Position numbers and translations under genes: made by a program
The notes under the pieces: model-generated
The model's input: only the letters and a program-made list of their open reading frames with translations
Databases searched by the model: none
What the model was told of the DNA's origin: nothing
DNA from: Rhodospirillaceae bacterium
GTDB taxonomy: Bacteria > Pseudomonadota > Alphaproteobacteria > TMED109
Reading direction: 5' to 3'
NCBI GenBank assembly: GCA_902614225.1
Contig: CACMKJ010000006.1
Span: forward strand, 1-36,628
Length of the DNA stretch: 36,628 nt
Part shown: in pieces, positions 7,110 to 15,899 of the stretch
Layout: every line of letters starts with the position of its first letter
Numbering within the stretch: position 1 is the first letter of the stretch

Positions 7110-9176
7110 TTAATTTCTTCCTTCTTTGTACCAGCTTATAAATATTAAAAAAACTAAAAACATAAAAATAGTATACCAATTAAATAGTTTTTGCTTTGAG
7201 TTTTCAGATATTTTTGGTACATTTTTTTCTATTACACCTATCCAATTCTTTCCACTTAAAATTTGATTATTATATATTCTTAAGACTTTAGGAGTAGACT
7301 GATCATTCCAAAGAATATTAAAGTTTTTTGTAAATGAATTATTTTTTTCAACATAGCTTTTAATTTTATAATCAGTTGAGGTAATTTCTTCTACTTCCTT
7401 ATTATTCACATCATTTATTATAAAATATTTTGTTTTGTCTTGCCAAATCATTTGAAATTTGCCTCTTTCTGGTGATTTAAATTCTCCTTCAAATATTCCA
7501 TTACCAGTATCTTTAAGTTTAAATTTCAGAAATTCTTTACTTGGAGTAACAATTTCAGCGTAAATATCTCCAGATGAAATAGAATTTAATTTAATTTTTA
7601 TTAGATCATTCTCTTTATTTAAGCTGATAAAGTCTTCATCTAATTTGGGGTTTTTTAAAAGCCATTGTATAATATTACGCATGAACTCTATTAAAGGGCC
7701 TTTATTATCTAGCGATTTTTGCCATATCCAGCTATCACTAGATAACATTTGTACTACTCTTCCTTTTCCTACATTATCTACTACTAGTAAAGGATCATTT
7801 TCATAATTTAACAACACTTTACCTGAAGTTAATTGACTTCTAGTATAGTTAGTCCATTCCCCCCAAGGTTTTTCTTTATAGTTATCTTTTAATTTATTTG
7901 TTATGGGATGTCGCTTTCCAACTTTAGTCAACTCAGGTTTAAAACTTTTATTACTTAGATTTTCTAATGGTATTGTAGGTAAAATTTGTTTAATAGGTGA
8001 GTTAATTAAACTGTCTTTAGTTAAGTGTTTTTTTCCTACAATGTCTAAAAGAGCTCCTCCAGACACTACAAATTTCGAGATATTATCTAAGTATTTTGGT
8101 GGCAGGATTCCTTGTAGTCCATACTGATCAAAAATAATTAAATTAAATTTAGATATATCCGCAGCAAAAAGCTCTTGTGTTGGAAAAGGGATAAGTGATA
8201 ACTCTTTTACAGGAGTAAGGTCTCTTTTTGTCGGAGGACGAAGAATTGTAAAATGTAATAGCTCAATATTTGGATCGGAGTTTAAAATATTACGCAAGTT
8301 CCTTAGACCCATGTTGGGTTCACCAGATATTAACATAACTTTTAATTTATCTTGAATACCTTCTATTTCATGGATCTGGTAATTATTTAATTTTGAAATT
8401 TCTATATTCGTTTCTTCAGTTCTAATCTCCAAAATATTTTTGCCAATAGATAATTTAGGTAATGCTATTTTATAGCTTTTATTTGGAGACAGGTATTTAG
8501 TATCAAATAGTTGTTCATTCAAGTAGAAGTCAGTCTTTAAATCTTTTTTCTCAATATTATCTGTAATATGAACAGATATTTCATATTTTTTCCCTAAGAC
8601 AGCGTATTTTGGAATATTTGTTGTTTTGAGTATTCTGTCTTTTTCATTTTTATTTCCCACCAAAATATAATGAATAGGTGTTTTTGATAGCAGTTTATTA
8701 TAGTTATGCAAATCATGAATTTGTCCATCCGTGATAATAATAATTCCTGATAACCGTTCAATATTTAAGCCATTAATTACATTATTAACTTCTTTAAAAA
8801 GAGAGGTTTCAATTTCTTTTGCTTTGTATTGTTCTATCTTTCTATTATTGTTTAATTTAATGTTAATTTGTTCAATATTTCCTATTTCCTTAAGCTGGCT
8901 AGATAAATCTTTACGAATTGTTTCAACTTCTTTAGCTTTTCTTGTTTCAATTATGCTTTGTGTCATATCAGAAACCACTATTACGATATCTTTATGATGC
9001 TGGGCATTTCTTTTATCTATTTGTGGGTTTAAAATAAATATTAGAAAAGCTAAAAAGGTTAATACCCTGAGATAGAGATGTTTTATTTTATGGTAATGGC
9101 AAATTATTATACTAAGTATAAAAAATATAGAAAAAATAAATATATATTTTATATGTAATATTGGATCGAAAATCAT
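7110..9176 (-). CDS. Large membrane-anchored vWA and glutamine-amidotransferase-like protein (unknown function)
   Basis: The protein has 688 residues, with two N-terminal membrane helices (about 10-27 and 34-50) and one near the C-terminus (about 660-682), so the bulk probably faces the periplasm. Residues from about 62 to 190 look like a von Willebrand A fold: IVIVVSDMTQSI gives a DxTxS metal-site motif (Asp70) and SGIIIITDGQIHD gives the later TDG. A beta-rich segment follows. Residues from about 278 to 500 look like a class I amidotransferase-type Rossmann domain (VMLISGEPNMGLRNL, FVVSGGALLDIVG, GKGRVVQMLSSDSW), with no obvious catalytic Cys. The C-terminal part is probably beta-sandwich. 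It closes the moxR-DUF58-DUF4159 cluster and starts 9 bases after its neighbour's stop, with AAAGGA as ribosome site. No specific function can be given. Confidence 0.75.
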   Translation of the reverse strand: MIFDPILHIKYIFIFSIFFILSIIICHYHKIKHLYLRVLTFLAFLIFILNPQIDKRNAQHHKDIVIVVSDMTQSIIETRKAKEVETIRKDLSSQLKEIGNIEQINIKLNNNRKIEQYKAKEIETSLFKEVNNVINGLNIERLSGIIIITDGQIHDLHNYNKLLSKTPIHYILVGNKNEKDRILKTTNIPKYAVLGKKYEISVHITDNIEKKDLKTDFYLNEQLFDTKYLSPNKSYKIALPKLSIGKNILEIRTEETNIEISKLNNYQIHEIEGIQDKLKVMLISGEPNMGLRNLRNILNSDPNIELLHFTILRPPTKRDLTPVKELSLIPFPTQELFAADISKFNLIIFDQYGLQGILPPKYLDNISKFVVSGGALLDIVGKKHLTKDSLINSPIKQILPTIPLENLSNKSFKPELTKVGKRHPITNKLKDNYKEKPWGEWTNYTRSQLTSGKVLLNYENDPLLVVDNVGKGRVVQMLSSDSWIWQKSLDNKGPLIEFMRNIIQWLLKNPKLDEDFISLNKENDLIKIKLNSISSGDIYAEIVTPSKEFLKFKLKDTGNGIFEGEFKSPERGKFQMIWQDKTKYFIINDVNNKEVEEITSTDYKIKSYVEKNNSFTKNFNILWNDQSTPKVLRIYNNQILSGKNWIGVIEKNVPKISENSKQKLFNWYTIFMFLVFLIFISWYKEGRN

Positions 9177-9185
9177 AACTATCCT

Positions 9186-11891
9186 TTAATTAGACTTACT
9201 TAATCTTTTGAGAATTGACTTTGAATGTATCTGATCTGATTTATAGTTTCCTGTTAAGGCATACATCGCTATATTAATTCCAAATCTATAAGATAATTCT
9301 CTTTGCCTTTCTCCTCCAGGAACTACTGGGAATAATGGTAAATTATTATTATCTACAGCCCAAGCTTTTGCCCAGTCATTAAATCCTAAAATTATAGAAC
9401 TAACACCATCTTTATATTCTAGATTATTATTTTCAATAAATAAAATTCTATTGTCCCACTTACCAGGAAATTTATTTAATAAGTAGAAACTTTTTGTAAG
9501 AGTATGCCCTTTAGGTATTATGGATAGTTCATTTGCTCCTATTTCATTTAAAAAAATTCTTATTTCTTGAAATTTTTTTTCCTTTAAATTTAAGTTTTTT
9601 CTGGAAAAGCCAATAATATCAAAAAAAAATATCCCTCCATTGTTTAAGTAGTTCTTAATTTTAGTTATTTCTGGCTTCTTAATACTTAATAAATTTTTTG
9701 TTAAAGGCCAATAAATAAATGGATAGTTATAAATATTATCATTCTTTATATCTAAACCGATAACACCTTCTGGATTTATTGAAGTTCTAGTTATTAATAA
9801 ATTTCTAATTGTTTCTAGCCCATTCTCTGAAATATTATTAATTTGAGAGTTCTTAATTTTAATATAAGCTAAGTAGGTTTCATTAGCAGTAAGATTATCT
9901 GTTTTAATAAGTGTTAAAAAAAATAAAATAAAAAGCAGCAAATTATGCTTTTTAGCAAAGATTCTAAAAAAATTGTAATTATTTTTAATCATAATAGTTA
10001 ATAATATATCTAAAATAAACATTGTAAGTATTATTTTCAATATTATAGATGATAGATCCTTTGTGCTTTTAAAGGAATAATTGGAAAGCATGCTGCTATA
10101 AATTTTTTCTGACTCATACTGACTTATATTAGTTGATAGGTTTAAGGCAACGGATATTTGATTATTTTCATATTGTCCGGGCGGAATATCAAAAGATGGT
10201 TTTATAGTTTTTAATTTATCAAAGCTATCCAAAGTAACTATTTTTTTTGATGAAACTAGTTTTCCAAATCCGTCTATTTCTTTGTTTAAATTTAAATTTT
10301 TAAGGTTAGAAGAATTATAATTTTTAGAGAATAATAAAACTCTATTAATCATATCTGGAAATAAAGAACTAATAGGTAGATTTGACCAATCGTTATTAGC
10401 TCCAATATGAAATAATATTATTTTACCTTTCCCAAATTTTTTCATACTTACAAAAGGAGTATTATCATTGAGTTTAGCAAGCACGGTAACTTGTTTAGAG
10501 TACGTATCAAAAATTAGTTGTTTCTTAATTATTATATCTTGAGGAATTTGTAATCCTCTAAAAATACTTTCTTTTTCAAATTTTGATATAAATAGCTTAT
10601 TATTAATTGTAAGTTGGCCTTCTATATTTCTTATTCTACTGTAGGTGTCTTGAGAAGGTAAAAATTTTGATTTTTCTTTCAGTAAACTCTTTCCAGAAAA
10701 TCTAATTAAGGTACCGCCTTGTAATAACCAATCATTTAGTTTTTTATAATATTCGTTAGGAATTTTGACTGTTTCAGGAATAATTATAGTAGAAAAGTTT
10801 TGTTTTATAATATTATCTATTTTTCCAACTTTAATGTCGTGTTTAAAATCTAAAGATTTTTTAAGGTAATAAACTGGAGATAATAAAGGGTTTTCTTTGT
10901 AAAATTCATTATCACTTAAAATTGCTATAGTTTTCTTCTTTGAAAAATCGTCGAAATAATATTTTGCTCCAGCATGATTTTGTCCTATTATTTCAATGCT
11001 ATTAATTTGATTAAAAATTTCTGTAGGAAAACTTAAATTAATCATTTTATTATTTTCGTTTTCTTTTATGCTGTGCTGATCTCTATAAACAATTTCATTA
11101 TTTATAGTTTCAATATTTATGAAAAATTCTTTTTTAGAGCTATTTTTTCCGAGCCTTAAAATTTCACATATTATTTTATCTTGAGTTACTTTTAAACTGT
11201 TAATTATGAGTATAGTGTCTAAAGGATTTATAAAATAATAATTATTTAAATTATTTTTGATTAAACTAAATTTCTTATAATAATCATTGAAATTATGAAA
11301 GTCTAACTTTGAGGACAATATAAAAATTTTACTCTTTTTAAAAATACTTTCGTCTTGTATTAATTTATCTAAGCTGCCCTGTTTAAATTGTATGGGTAGA
11401 GGATATAAACTTTCTAAATAATTGCTTAAGGAACTGCTTGTTTTAAATATCTTTAAATCTTCGTATGTGTTTAAGTTAGAATGAAAAAAAAGTATTTCTT
11501 TTTTATTTTTTTCTGCTTCTTGACTAATTTCTAAAACTAATTCTTTAAACTTATTCCAATCCTTTGCCATTGACCAGCCAATATCTGCTAATATTAAATA
11601 CTTTTCATATTTTTCATCGGCTATGGAACTATTATTTTTTAAAAAAGGTTTGCTAAAAAATAATACTATTAATATAAAAAAAAAAATTCTAAATATTACA
11701 AGCCACAAAGGAGTTTTTTCATTTTTAGGAGCATCATAATCAATTTTTTCTAATAAAAAAAAACTTGAAAAATTATAACTTTTTGGGATAGGAGGAAATG
11801 ATTTTACAATGACCCAAATAATAGGAGTAAATAATAAACCAAATAAGGCATAAATATTAGAAAAACCTATTATATTGATAAAGTTTGACAA
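9186..11891 (-). CDS. BatA-like N-terminal / DUF4159 C-terminal membrane protein
   Basis: The protein has 901 residues. The N-terminus resembles BatA: two membrane helices (about 13-29 and 62-80) around a short loop with PPIPKSYNFSSFFLLEKI. A vWA-like region follows whose metal site is degenerate: DIGWS (Asp103) in place of DxSxS, and ILSSKLDF where TDG would be expected. The middle section contains amidotransferase-like strands (WLLQGGTLIRFSG, GKGKIILFHIG). Two more helices lie at about 640-690. The last 200 residues are a DUF4159 domain (YNYPFIYWPLTKNL, YLNNGGIFFFDIIG, GERQRELSYRFGINIAMYALTGNYK). The start codon is TTG at 11891, one base after the DUF58 stop. Proteins of this architecture are widespread in alphaproteobacteria beside MoxR and DUF58 genes but have no established role. 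Confidence 0.78.
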   Translation of the reverse strand: MSNFINIIGFSNIYALFGLLFTPIIWVIVKSFPPIPKSYNFSSFFLLEKIDYDAPKNEKTPLWLVIFRIFFFILIVLFFSKPFLKNNSSIADEKYEKYLILADIGWSMAKDWNKFKELVLEISQEAEKNKKEILFFHSNLNTYEDLKIFKTSSSLSNYLESLYPLPIQFKQGSLDKLIQDESIFKKSKIFILSSKLDFHNFNDYYKKFSLIKNNLNNYYFINPLDTILIINSLKVTQDKIICEILRLGKNSSKKEFFINIETINNEIVYRDQHSIKENENNKMINLSFPTEIFNQINSIEIIGQNHAGAKYYFDDFSKKKTIAILSDNEFYKENPLLSPVYYLKKSLDFKHDIKVGKIDNIIKQNFSTIIIPETVKIPNEYYKKLNDWLLQGGTLIRFSGKSLLKEKSKFLPSQDTYSRIRNIEGQLTINNKLFISKFEKESIFRGLQIPQDIIIKKQLIFDTYSKQVTVLAKLNDNTPFVSMKKFGKGKIILFHIGANNDWSNLPISSLFPDMINRVLLFSKNYNSSNLKNLNLNKEIDGFGKLVSSKKIVTLDSFDKLKTIKPSFDIPPGQYENNQISVALNLSTNISQYESEKIYSSMLSNYSFKSTKDLSSIILKIILTMFILDILLTIMIKNNYNFFRIFAKKHNLLLFILFFLTLIKTDNLTANETYLAYIKIKNSQINNISENGLETIRNLLITRTSINPEGVIGLDIKNDNIYNYPFIYWPLTKNLLSIKKPEITKIKNYLNNGGIFFFDIIGFSRKNLNLKEKKFQEIRIFLNEIGANELSIIPKGHTLTKSFYLLNKFPGKWDNRILFIENNNLEYKDGVSSIILGFNDWAKAWAVDNNNLPLFPVVPGGERQRELSYRFGINIAMYALTGNYKSDQIHSKSILKRLSKSN

Positions 11892-11892
11892 A

Positions 11893-12765
11893 TCACTTCT
11901 TTTTTATTGTTATATTTTTACATATTTCAAGTAAAATTGGTTTAATTTTTTTACTAGTATCATGTAATATGTAACTCCAATTTGAATGCTTAGACAAATC
12001 TATTAGATTATTTTGCAAATCTTTTAGTTTTTTACTGTAGAAATCTTTAAACTTATTTGATTCATCTACTTTCAACTTAGCATTAGTCTCTAAATCGTTT
12101 AATATTAAGTTTTCTTTTATGTTAAAATCTATTTCTAAAGGATCTAAAATTTGAATTAAAAATCCACTAATATTATTTTGTTTTAAATTTATTAAAAAAT
12201 TTTTTACAATCTTTATGTCATATAAAAAATCACTTATAATAAAACATATAGAATTATTTGCCATCAATGACTTGCTAGGGTAGTTGATACTGTTTTCTTC
12301 AAATAAAAAACTTTCATTAAAGCTAGATAAATCATTGGAACATTTAATCATGCTTTTATCTGATTTAAAGTGAAAAACATTCTCTCTATTTTTCAAGAAT
12401 AATCTTGAAAGTGTGACTAGTAATAATATAGCTATGTAATGTTTGCTTTGTAAATTTTTTTTACTTTTAAAAAACATTGATCTAGTTTTATCAAAATAAA
12501 AGTATATTGTTTTAGCTGTTTCGTTTTCTTTTTGTTTGACTAAAACTTTATTTAATGCAGCAGATTTTCTCCAGTCAATTGATGATAACCTATCGCCTTG
12601 TCTATATTCTTTAAATTGCCAAAAGTCTTCACCCTTACCTGAAATCCTAGATGCGTGTAAACCCTCAATGATATTTCTAGAAAGAATTGAAGATTCAAAC
12701 ATAATCTTAGGAAGTAGACTGGCATATTCATCAGATGCTTTAAATAAATCTGATATTTTTATCAT
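11893..12765 (-). CDS. DUF58 (vWA-type) protein of the MoxR cluster
   Basis: This 290-residue soluble protein carries the DUF58 hallmark at residues 38-66: ASRISGKGEDFWQFKEYRQGDRLSSIDWRKSA. It continues into a vWA-type fold, with FYFDKTRSMF giving a DxTxS metal motif and ICFIISDFLYD as a later strand. DUF58 proteins are the usual partners of MoxR AAA+ ATPases and are thought to act as adaptors linking the ATPase to membrane-bound vWA proteins. It starts one base after the moxR stop and ends one base before the next start, so the three genes are almost certainly one transcript. No membrane helix is visible, so a cytoplasmic location is inferred. Confidence 0.88.
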   Translation of the reverse strand: MIKISDLFKASDEYASLLPKIMFESSILSRNIIEGLHASRISGKGEDFWQFKEYRQGDRLSSIDWRKSAALNKVLVKQKENETAKTIYFYFDKTRSMFFKSKKNLQSKHYIAILLLVTLSRLFLKNRENVFHFKSDKSMIKCSNDLSSFNESFLFEENSINYPSKSLMANNSICFIISDFLYDIKIVKNFLINLKQNNISGFLIQILDPLEIDFNIKENLILNDLETNAKLKVDESNKFKDFYSKKLKDLQNNLIDLSKHSNWSYILHDTSKKIKPILLEICKNITIKKK

Positions 12766-12766
12766 A

Positions 12767-13771
12767 TTAATTCTTAGTATGGTTAATTACATCATCTAGT
12801 ATTTCTTCAATATTCACATTTTCCGATTTAGCTGAAATATTTAATCTTAGTCTATGGCTTAAAATAGGTTTTACTAAAGACTGGACATCAAAAACTGATG
12901 GAGAATATCTATTTTCTAGAAATGCTTTAGCTTTGCAGGTGGTCATTAAAGCTAGGCTTGCTCTTGGACTTGGTCCCCACAATATATTTTCTTTAACAGA
13001 TTTTACTTCACTTGTTTCAGGTCTGCTTTGTTTAATAATATTTAAAATATATTGGACGACACTTTCTCCTACAGGTATATCTTTTACAAAGTTTTGTATT
13101 TCTAGTAGTTCATTAGAAGATAATACATTTTTAGGACTAGCATCAGTTTTTTCATTTGATAGATTAAGAATTTTTCGCTCTGCACTTTGGTCTGGATAGG
13201 ATATTCTTATATTCATAAGAAATCTATCTAATTGAGCTTCTGGTAATGGATAGGTTCCTTCTTGATCAATAGGGTTTTGTGTAGCAAGAACATGGAATGG
13301 TTTTGGAAGATCATAAGTATTTCCAGTAATAGTCACTTTTTTTTCTTGCATTGCTTGTAACAATGCCGATTGAGTGCGTGGACTAGCTCTGTTTATCTCA
13401 TCAGCCAATAATAATTGGCTAAAAATAGGCCCTTCAATAAATCTAAAATCTTTTCCTGATTTTGCATTTTCTTCCAAAATTTCTGAACCTAGAATGTCGG
13501 AGGGCATTAAGTCAGGTGTAAATTGAACTCTTTTTGTAGCAAAGCCCAGTATAATAGATAGAAAGCTTACTATTCTTGTTTTAGCTAAACCGGGAAGTCC
13601 AATGATTAAGGCGTGGCCTTCAGCCAAAATACTAATTAAAATTTGGTCTATAACAAGATTTTGTCCAAAAACTAAATTATTAATCTCATTTTTTACAGAA
13701 GAAAGTTTTTTGTTAGCAATAGTAAAATCTTTTTTTACTTCTTCTATATCTTTTAAAGATGGTTGCTCCAT
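12767..13771 (-). CDS. moxR: MoxR-family AAA+ ATPase
   Basis: The protein has 334 residues. It shows the MoxR-type Walker A GLPGLAKT (about 58-65), with Ala where the classic motif has Gly, the Walker B LLLADEINRASPRTQSALL, the region ATQNPIDQEGTYPLPEAQLDRFL with sensor residues and arginine finger, and the C-terminal lid with GPSPRASLAL. MoxR ATPases act as chaperones that insert cofactors or remodel partner complexes, typically with vWA-domain proteins encoded next door, as here. A good ribosome site, GAGGA (13779-13775), precedes the ATG. As the first gene of the minus-strand run ending at ccrM, its upstream region (13772-13827) must hold the promoter for up to six genes, shared with the divergent Nudix gene. 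Confidence 0.95.
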   Translation of the reverse strand: MEQPSLKDIEEVKKDFTIANKKLSSVKNEINNLVFGQNLVIDQILISILAEGHALIIGLPGLAKTRIVSFLSIILGFATKRVQFTPDLMPSDILGSEILEENAKSGKDFRFIEGPIFSQLLLADEINRASPRTQSALLQAMQEKKVTITGNTYDLPKPFHVLATQNPIDQEGTYPLPEAQLDRFLMNIRISYPDQSAERKILNLSNEKTDASPKNVLSSNELLEIQNFVKDIPVGESVVQYILNIIKQSRPETSEVKSVKENILWGPSPRASLALMTTCKAKAFLENRYSPSVFDVQSLVKPILSHRLRLNISAKSENVNIEEILDDVINHTKN

Positions 13772-13827
13772 TTGTCCTCACTAATTTATTTAATGTAAGA
13801 TTTCCAAATTAATAATATAACGTTTAC

Positions 13828-14472
13828 ATGATTAATAACAAAATAAAAATTTCAAATAAAATTGAAATTTTAAAAATGAAGAATAATTTAAGAAATAACT
13901 TTGATGATAAGAAGTGTTTTAATTTATCTGATAATGAAAGTGATATTGCAGAAAATTATAAAAATTTTACTAAATCTGCTGTTTTGTGTTTGTTAATATC
14001 AAATGGCTCAAACTATAATTTAGATATAGTTTTGACAAAAAGATCAAAGCATTTAAAGTACCATAAAGGTCAAATTAGTTTACCAGGGGGGAAACTAGAA
14101 GCACAAGATAAAGGAGACTTTCAACAATGTGCTTACAGAGAAGCCTATGAGGAAATAGGATTTGAACAAAATAAGGCTATTTATTTAGGAAAGCTTAATA
14201 AATATATAACAGGATCTGGTTTTTTAATTCAGCCAATAGTTGTTTTGTTAGAGGAGGTTCAGAACTTTGTAATGAATAGACAAGAAGTAACTTCAATTTT
14301 ACATTTTCCTGTTAATTACTTATTATCAGGTGATGTAATTAATAAAGTGTATTTAGATGAAGATCAAAATAAATATTTCTTAAATATTTATTGGAAAAAA
14401 AATAAAATATGGGGAGCTACTGCAAAAATATTAATAGACTTAATAAATTTGTTAAAAATAAATAATGATTAA
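13828..14472 (+). CDS. Nudix hydrolase of the CoA pyrophosphatase (NudL) type
   Basis: The protein has 214 residues. The Nudix box spans about 87-112, ending in REAYEEIGF. The region just before it, VLTKRSKHLKYHKGQISLPGGK, matches the CoA-pyrophosphatase signature LLT-RS-L--H-GQ--FPGG. Such enzymes split CoA or acyl-CoA into phosphopantetheine and 3',5'-ADP, and also degrade oxidised CoA. The first 45 residues are a variable Lys/Asn-rich lead. The 3' end overlaps the DUF6111 gene by 8 bases. Nudix, DUF6111 and cca genes occur in this order in many alphaproteobacteria. Substrate is inferred from the signature only. Confidence 0.85.
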   Translation: MINNKIKISNKIEILKMKNNLRNNFDDKKCFNLSDNESDIAENYKNFTKSAVLCLLISNGSNYNLDIVLTKRSKHLKYHKGQISLPGGKLEAQDKGDFQQCAYREAYEEIGFEQNKAIYLGKLNKYITGSGFLIQPIVVLLEEVQNFVMNRQEVTSILHFPVNYLLSGDVINKVYLDEDQNKYFLNIYWKKNKIWGATAKILIDLINLLKINND

Positions 14473-14713
14473 AATTATAATATTACTTGCAATTTTATTA
14501 ATTTTACTAGTTGTAGTAATTTCTAGAATTAGTAATCTTAATTTATTTTCAAGAGTTCCTAAACTACTAATAGCTTCTGTATTTGTATTTTTTACATTAA
14601 TTTTTTTATTATCTGTAAGGTTTTTAAATGATATTGAATCTAAAGGTACTTATATACCAGCTAAATATGATGGTGTAGATTTAATACCAGGTAAGGTTGA
14701 GGTTGAGAAATAA
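14465..14713 (+). CDS. Small DUF6111-like inner-membrane protein
   Basis: The 82-residue protein has two membrane helices (about 3-20 and 32-52) joined by a short polar loop, then a conserved tail GTYIPAKYDGVDLIPGKVE. That tail resembles the end of DUF6111 proteins, short alphaproteobacterial membrane proteins usually encoded beside the CCA-adding enzyme gene. It overlaps the Nudix gene by 8 bases upstream and cca by about 11 bases downstream, so all three are probably translationally coupled. Function is unknown. Confidence 0.7.
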   Translation: MIKIIILLAILLILLVVVISRISNLNLFSRVPKLLIASVFVFFTLIFLLSVRFLNDIESKGTYIPAKYDGVDLIPGKVEVEK

Positions 14714-15899
14714 AAAAATAAAGTTTGTACCTTTTTGGAAAAAAAATAATCTCGTATTAAAATTATTTAATATTTTTGGAAAAAAAAATATTAAATTAGT
14801 AGGTGGAGCAGTAAGGGCAGCCTTAAATAATACAATAACTAAGGATTTAGATTTTGCCGTCAATATGAGGCCTGATTTAGTAAAACAAAAACTAGAAAAA
14901 AATAATATTAAATTTAAGGATAAGTCAAAAGGACATGGAACTATTAGTATTTTTTCAAAAGATTATGTAATAGAAATTACAAGTTTAAGAAAAGATATTA
15001 AAACCTTTGGTAGAAAAGCTAAAGTAGGGTTTATTAATAGTTTTGAAGAGGATGCCAAAAGAAGAGATTTTACAATAAACTCTATATATTCTGACTTAGA
15101 AGGAAACCTTTTTGATCCTTTTGATGGGGTAAAAGATTTAATAAAAAACAAAATTAAATTTATAGGTATTCCAATAAATAGAATAAAAGAGGATAATCTT
15201 AGGTTGCTTAGATATTTTAGGTTTGTTGGTGCTTATGCTAGTAATGAAGAACAGTTACATTTAGCATCTCTTAGTACTTGTGTAGAAAACTTTTCTAAAA
15301 TTAAAACTTTATCTAAAGAAAGAGTGCAGATTGAATTTAACAAATTACTTCTATCAAAAAATGTTGGTTTTGCATTTTCAATTTTAAAAAAACATAATTT
15401 ATTAAATTTTTTAATAGATGGGTTACAAAAAATGAGCAACAAAAGTATAAGTTCATTGAATGAATTACCTAGCGAAAAAATTATTAGAATAGCATATTTA
15501 ATAAAAGTAACTAAAATCAAGACAGCAGACTTAAATAAAAATATTAAAATTGGTAATAGTAATGTAGTCAAATTACAAAATATCTTATCTATTAAAGGGC
15601 TTATAAAATCTGAGAATAAAGCAAAAATTAATAAATATTATTATGGTGAAGAAGTAGCATTAACTAATTATAAATTAAATCAATTTATAAATAAAAAAAA
15701 AGTTAATAATAAAATTCTAAATGTTTTAAAAACTTGGACTGCTCCTAAAATACCTATAAATGGTGATGATGTAATTAAGTATAAAAAAATAAATGGAAAA
15801 GAGATAGGTATAGTTTTAAGTAAGATAGAAAGATGGTGGGTAAAAAATTGTTTTTTGCCTACTAGAAAAGAATGTTTAAAAAAATTAAAGATTATTTAA
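14703..15899 (+). CDS. cca: CCA tRNA nucleotidyltransferase / poly(A) polymerase family protein
   Basis: This enzyme family adds the CCA tail to tRNA 3' ends or polyadenylates RNA; alphaproteobacterial members beside DUF6111 are usually called CCA enzymes. The head and neck domains are visible: KLVGGAVRAAL (nucleotide-binding Gly-Gly), the catalytic KDLDFAV (DxD), RRDFTINSIY, then DPFDGVKDLIKNKIKFIG and EDNLRLLRYFRF. The C-terminal half is helical and more divergent. Two TTG codons are possible starts, 14697 and 14703. I favour 14703 because AAGG (14693-14696) then lies 6 bases upstream, giving 398 residues. No ATG is suitably placed. The stop codon directly abuts that of hemF on the other strand. 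The exact reaction, CCA addition versus poly(A), is not fixed by sequence. Confidence 0.9.
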   Translation: MRNKKIKFVPFWKKNNLVLKLFNIFGKKNIKLVGGAVRAALNNTITKDLDFAVNMRPDLVKQKLEKNNIKFKDKSKGHGTISIFSKDYVIEITSLRKDIKTFGRKAKVGFINSFEEDAKRRDFTINSIYSDLEGNLFDPFDGVKDLIKNKIKFIGIPINRIKEDNLRLLRYFRFVGAYASNEEQLHLASLSTCVENFSKIKTLSKERVQIEFNKLLLSKNVGFAFSILKKHNLLNFLIDGLQKMSNKSISSLNELPSEKIIRIAYLIKVTKIKTADLNKNIKIGNSNVVKLQNILSIKGLIKSENKAKINKYYYGEEVALTNYKLNQFINKKKVNNKILNVLKTWTAPKIPINGDDVIKYKKINGKEIGIVLSKIERWWVKNCFLPTRKECLKKLKII

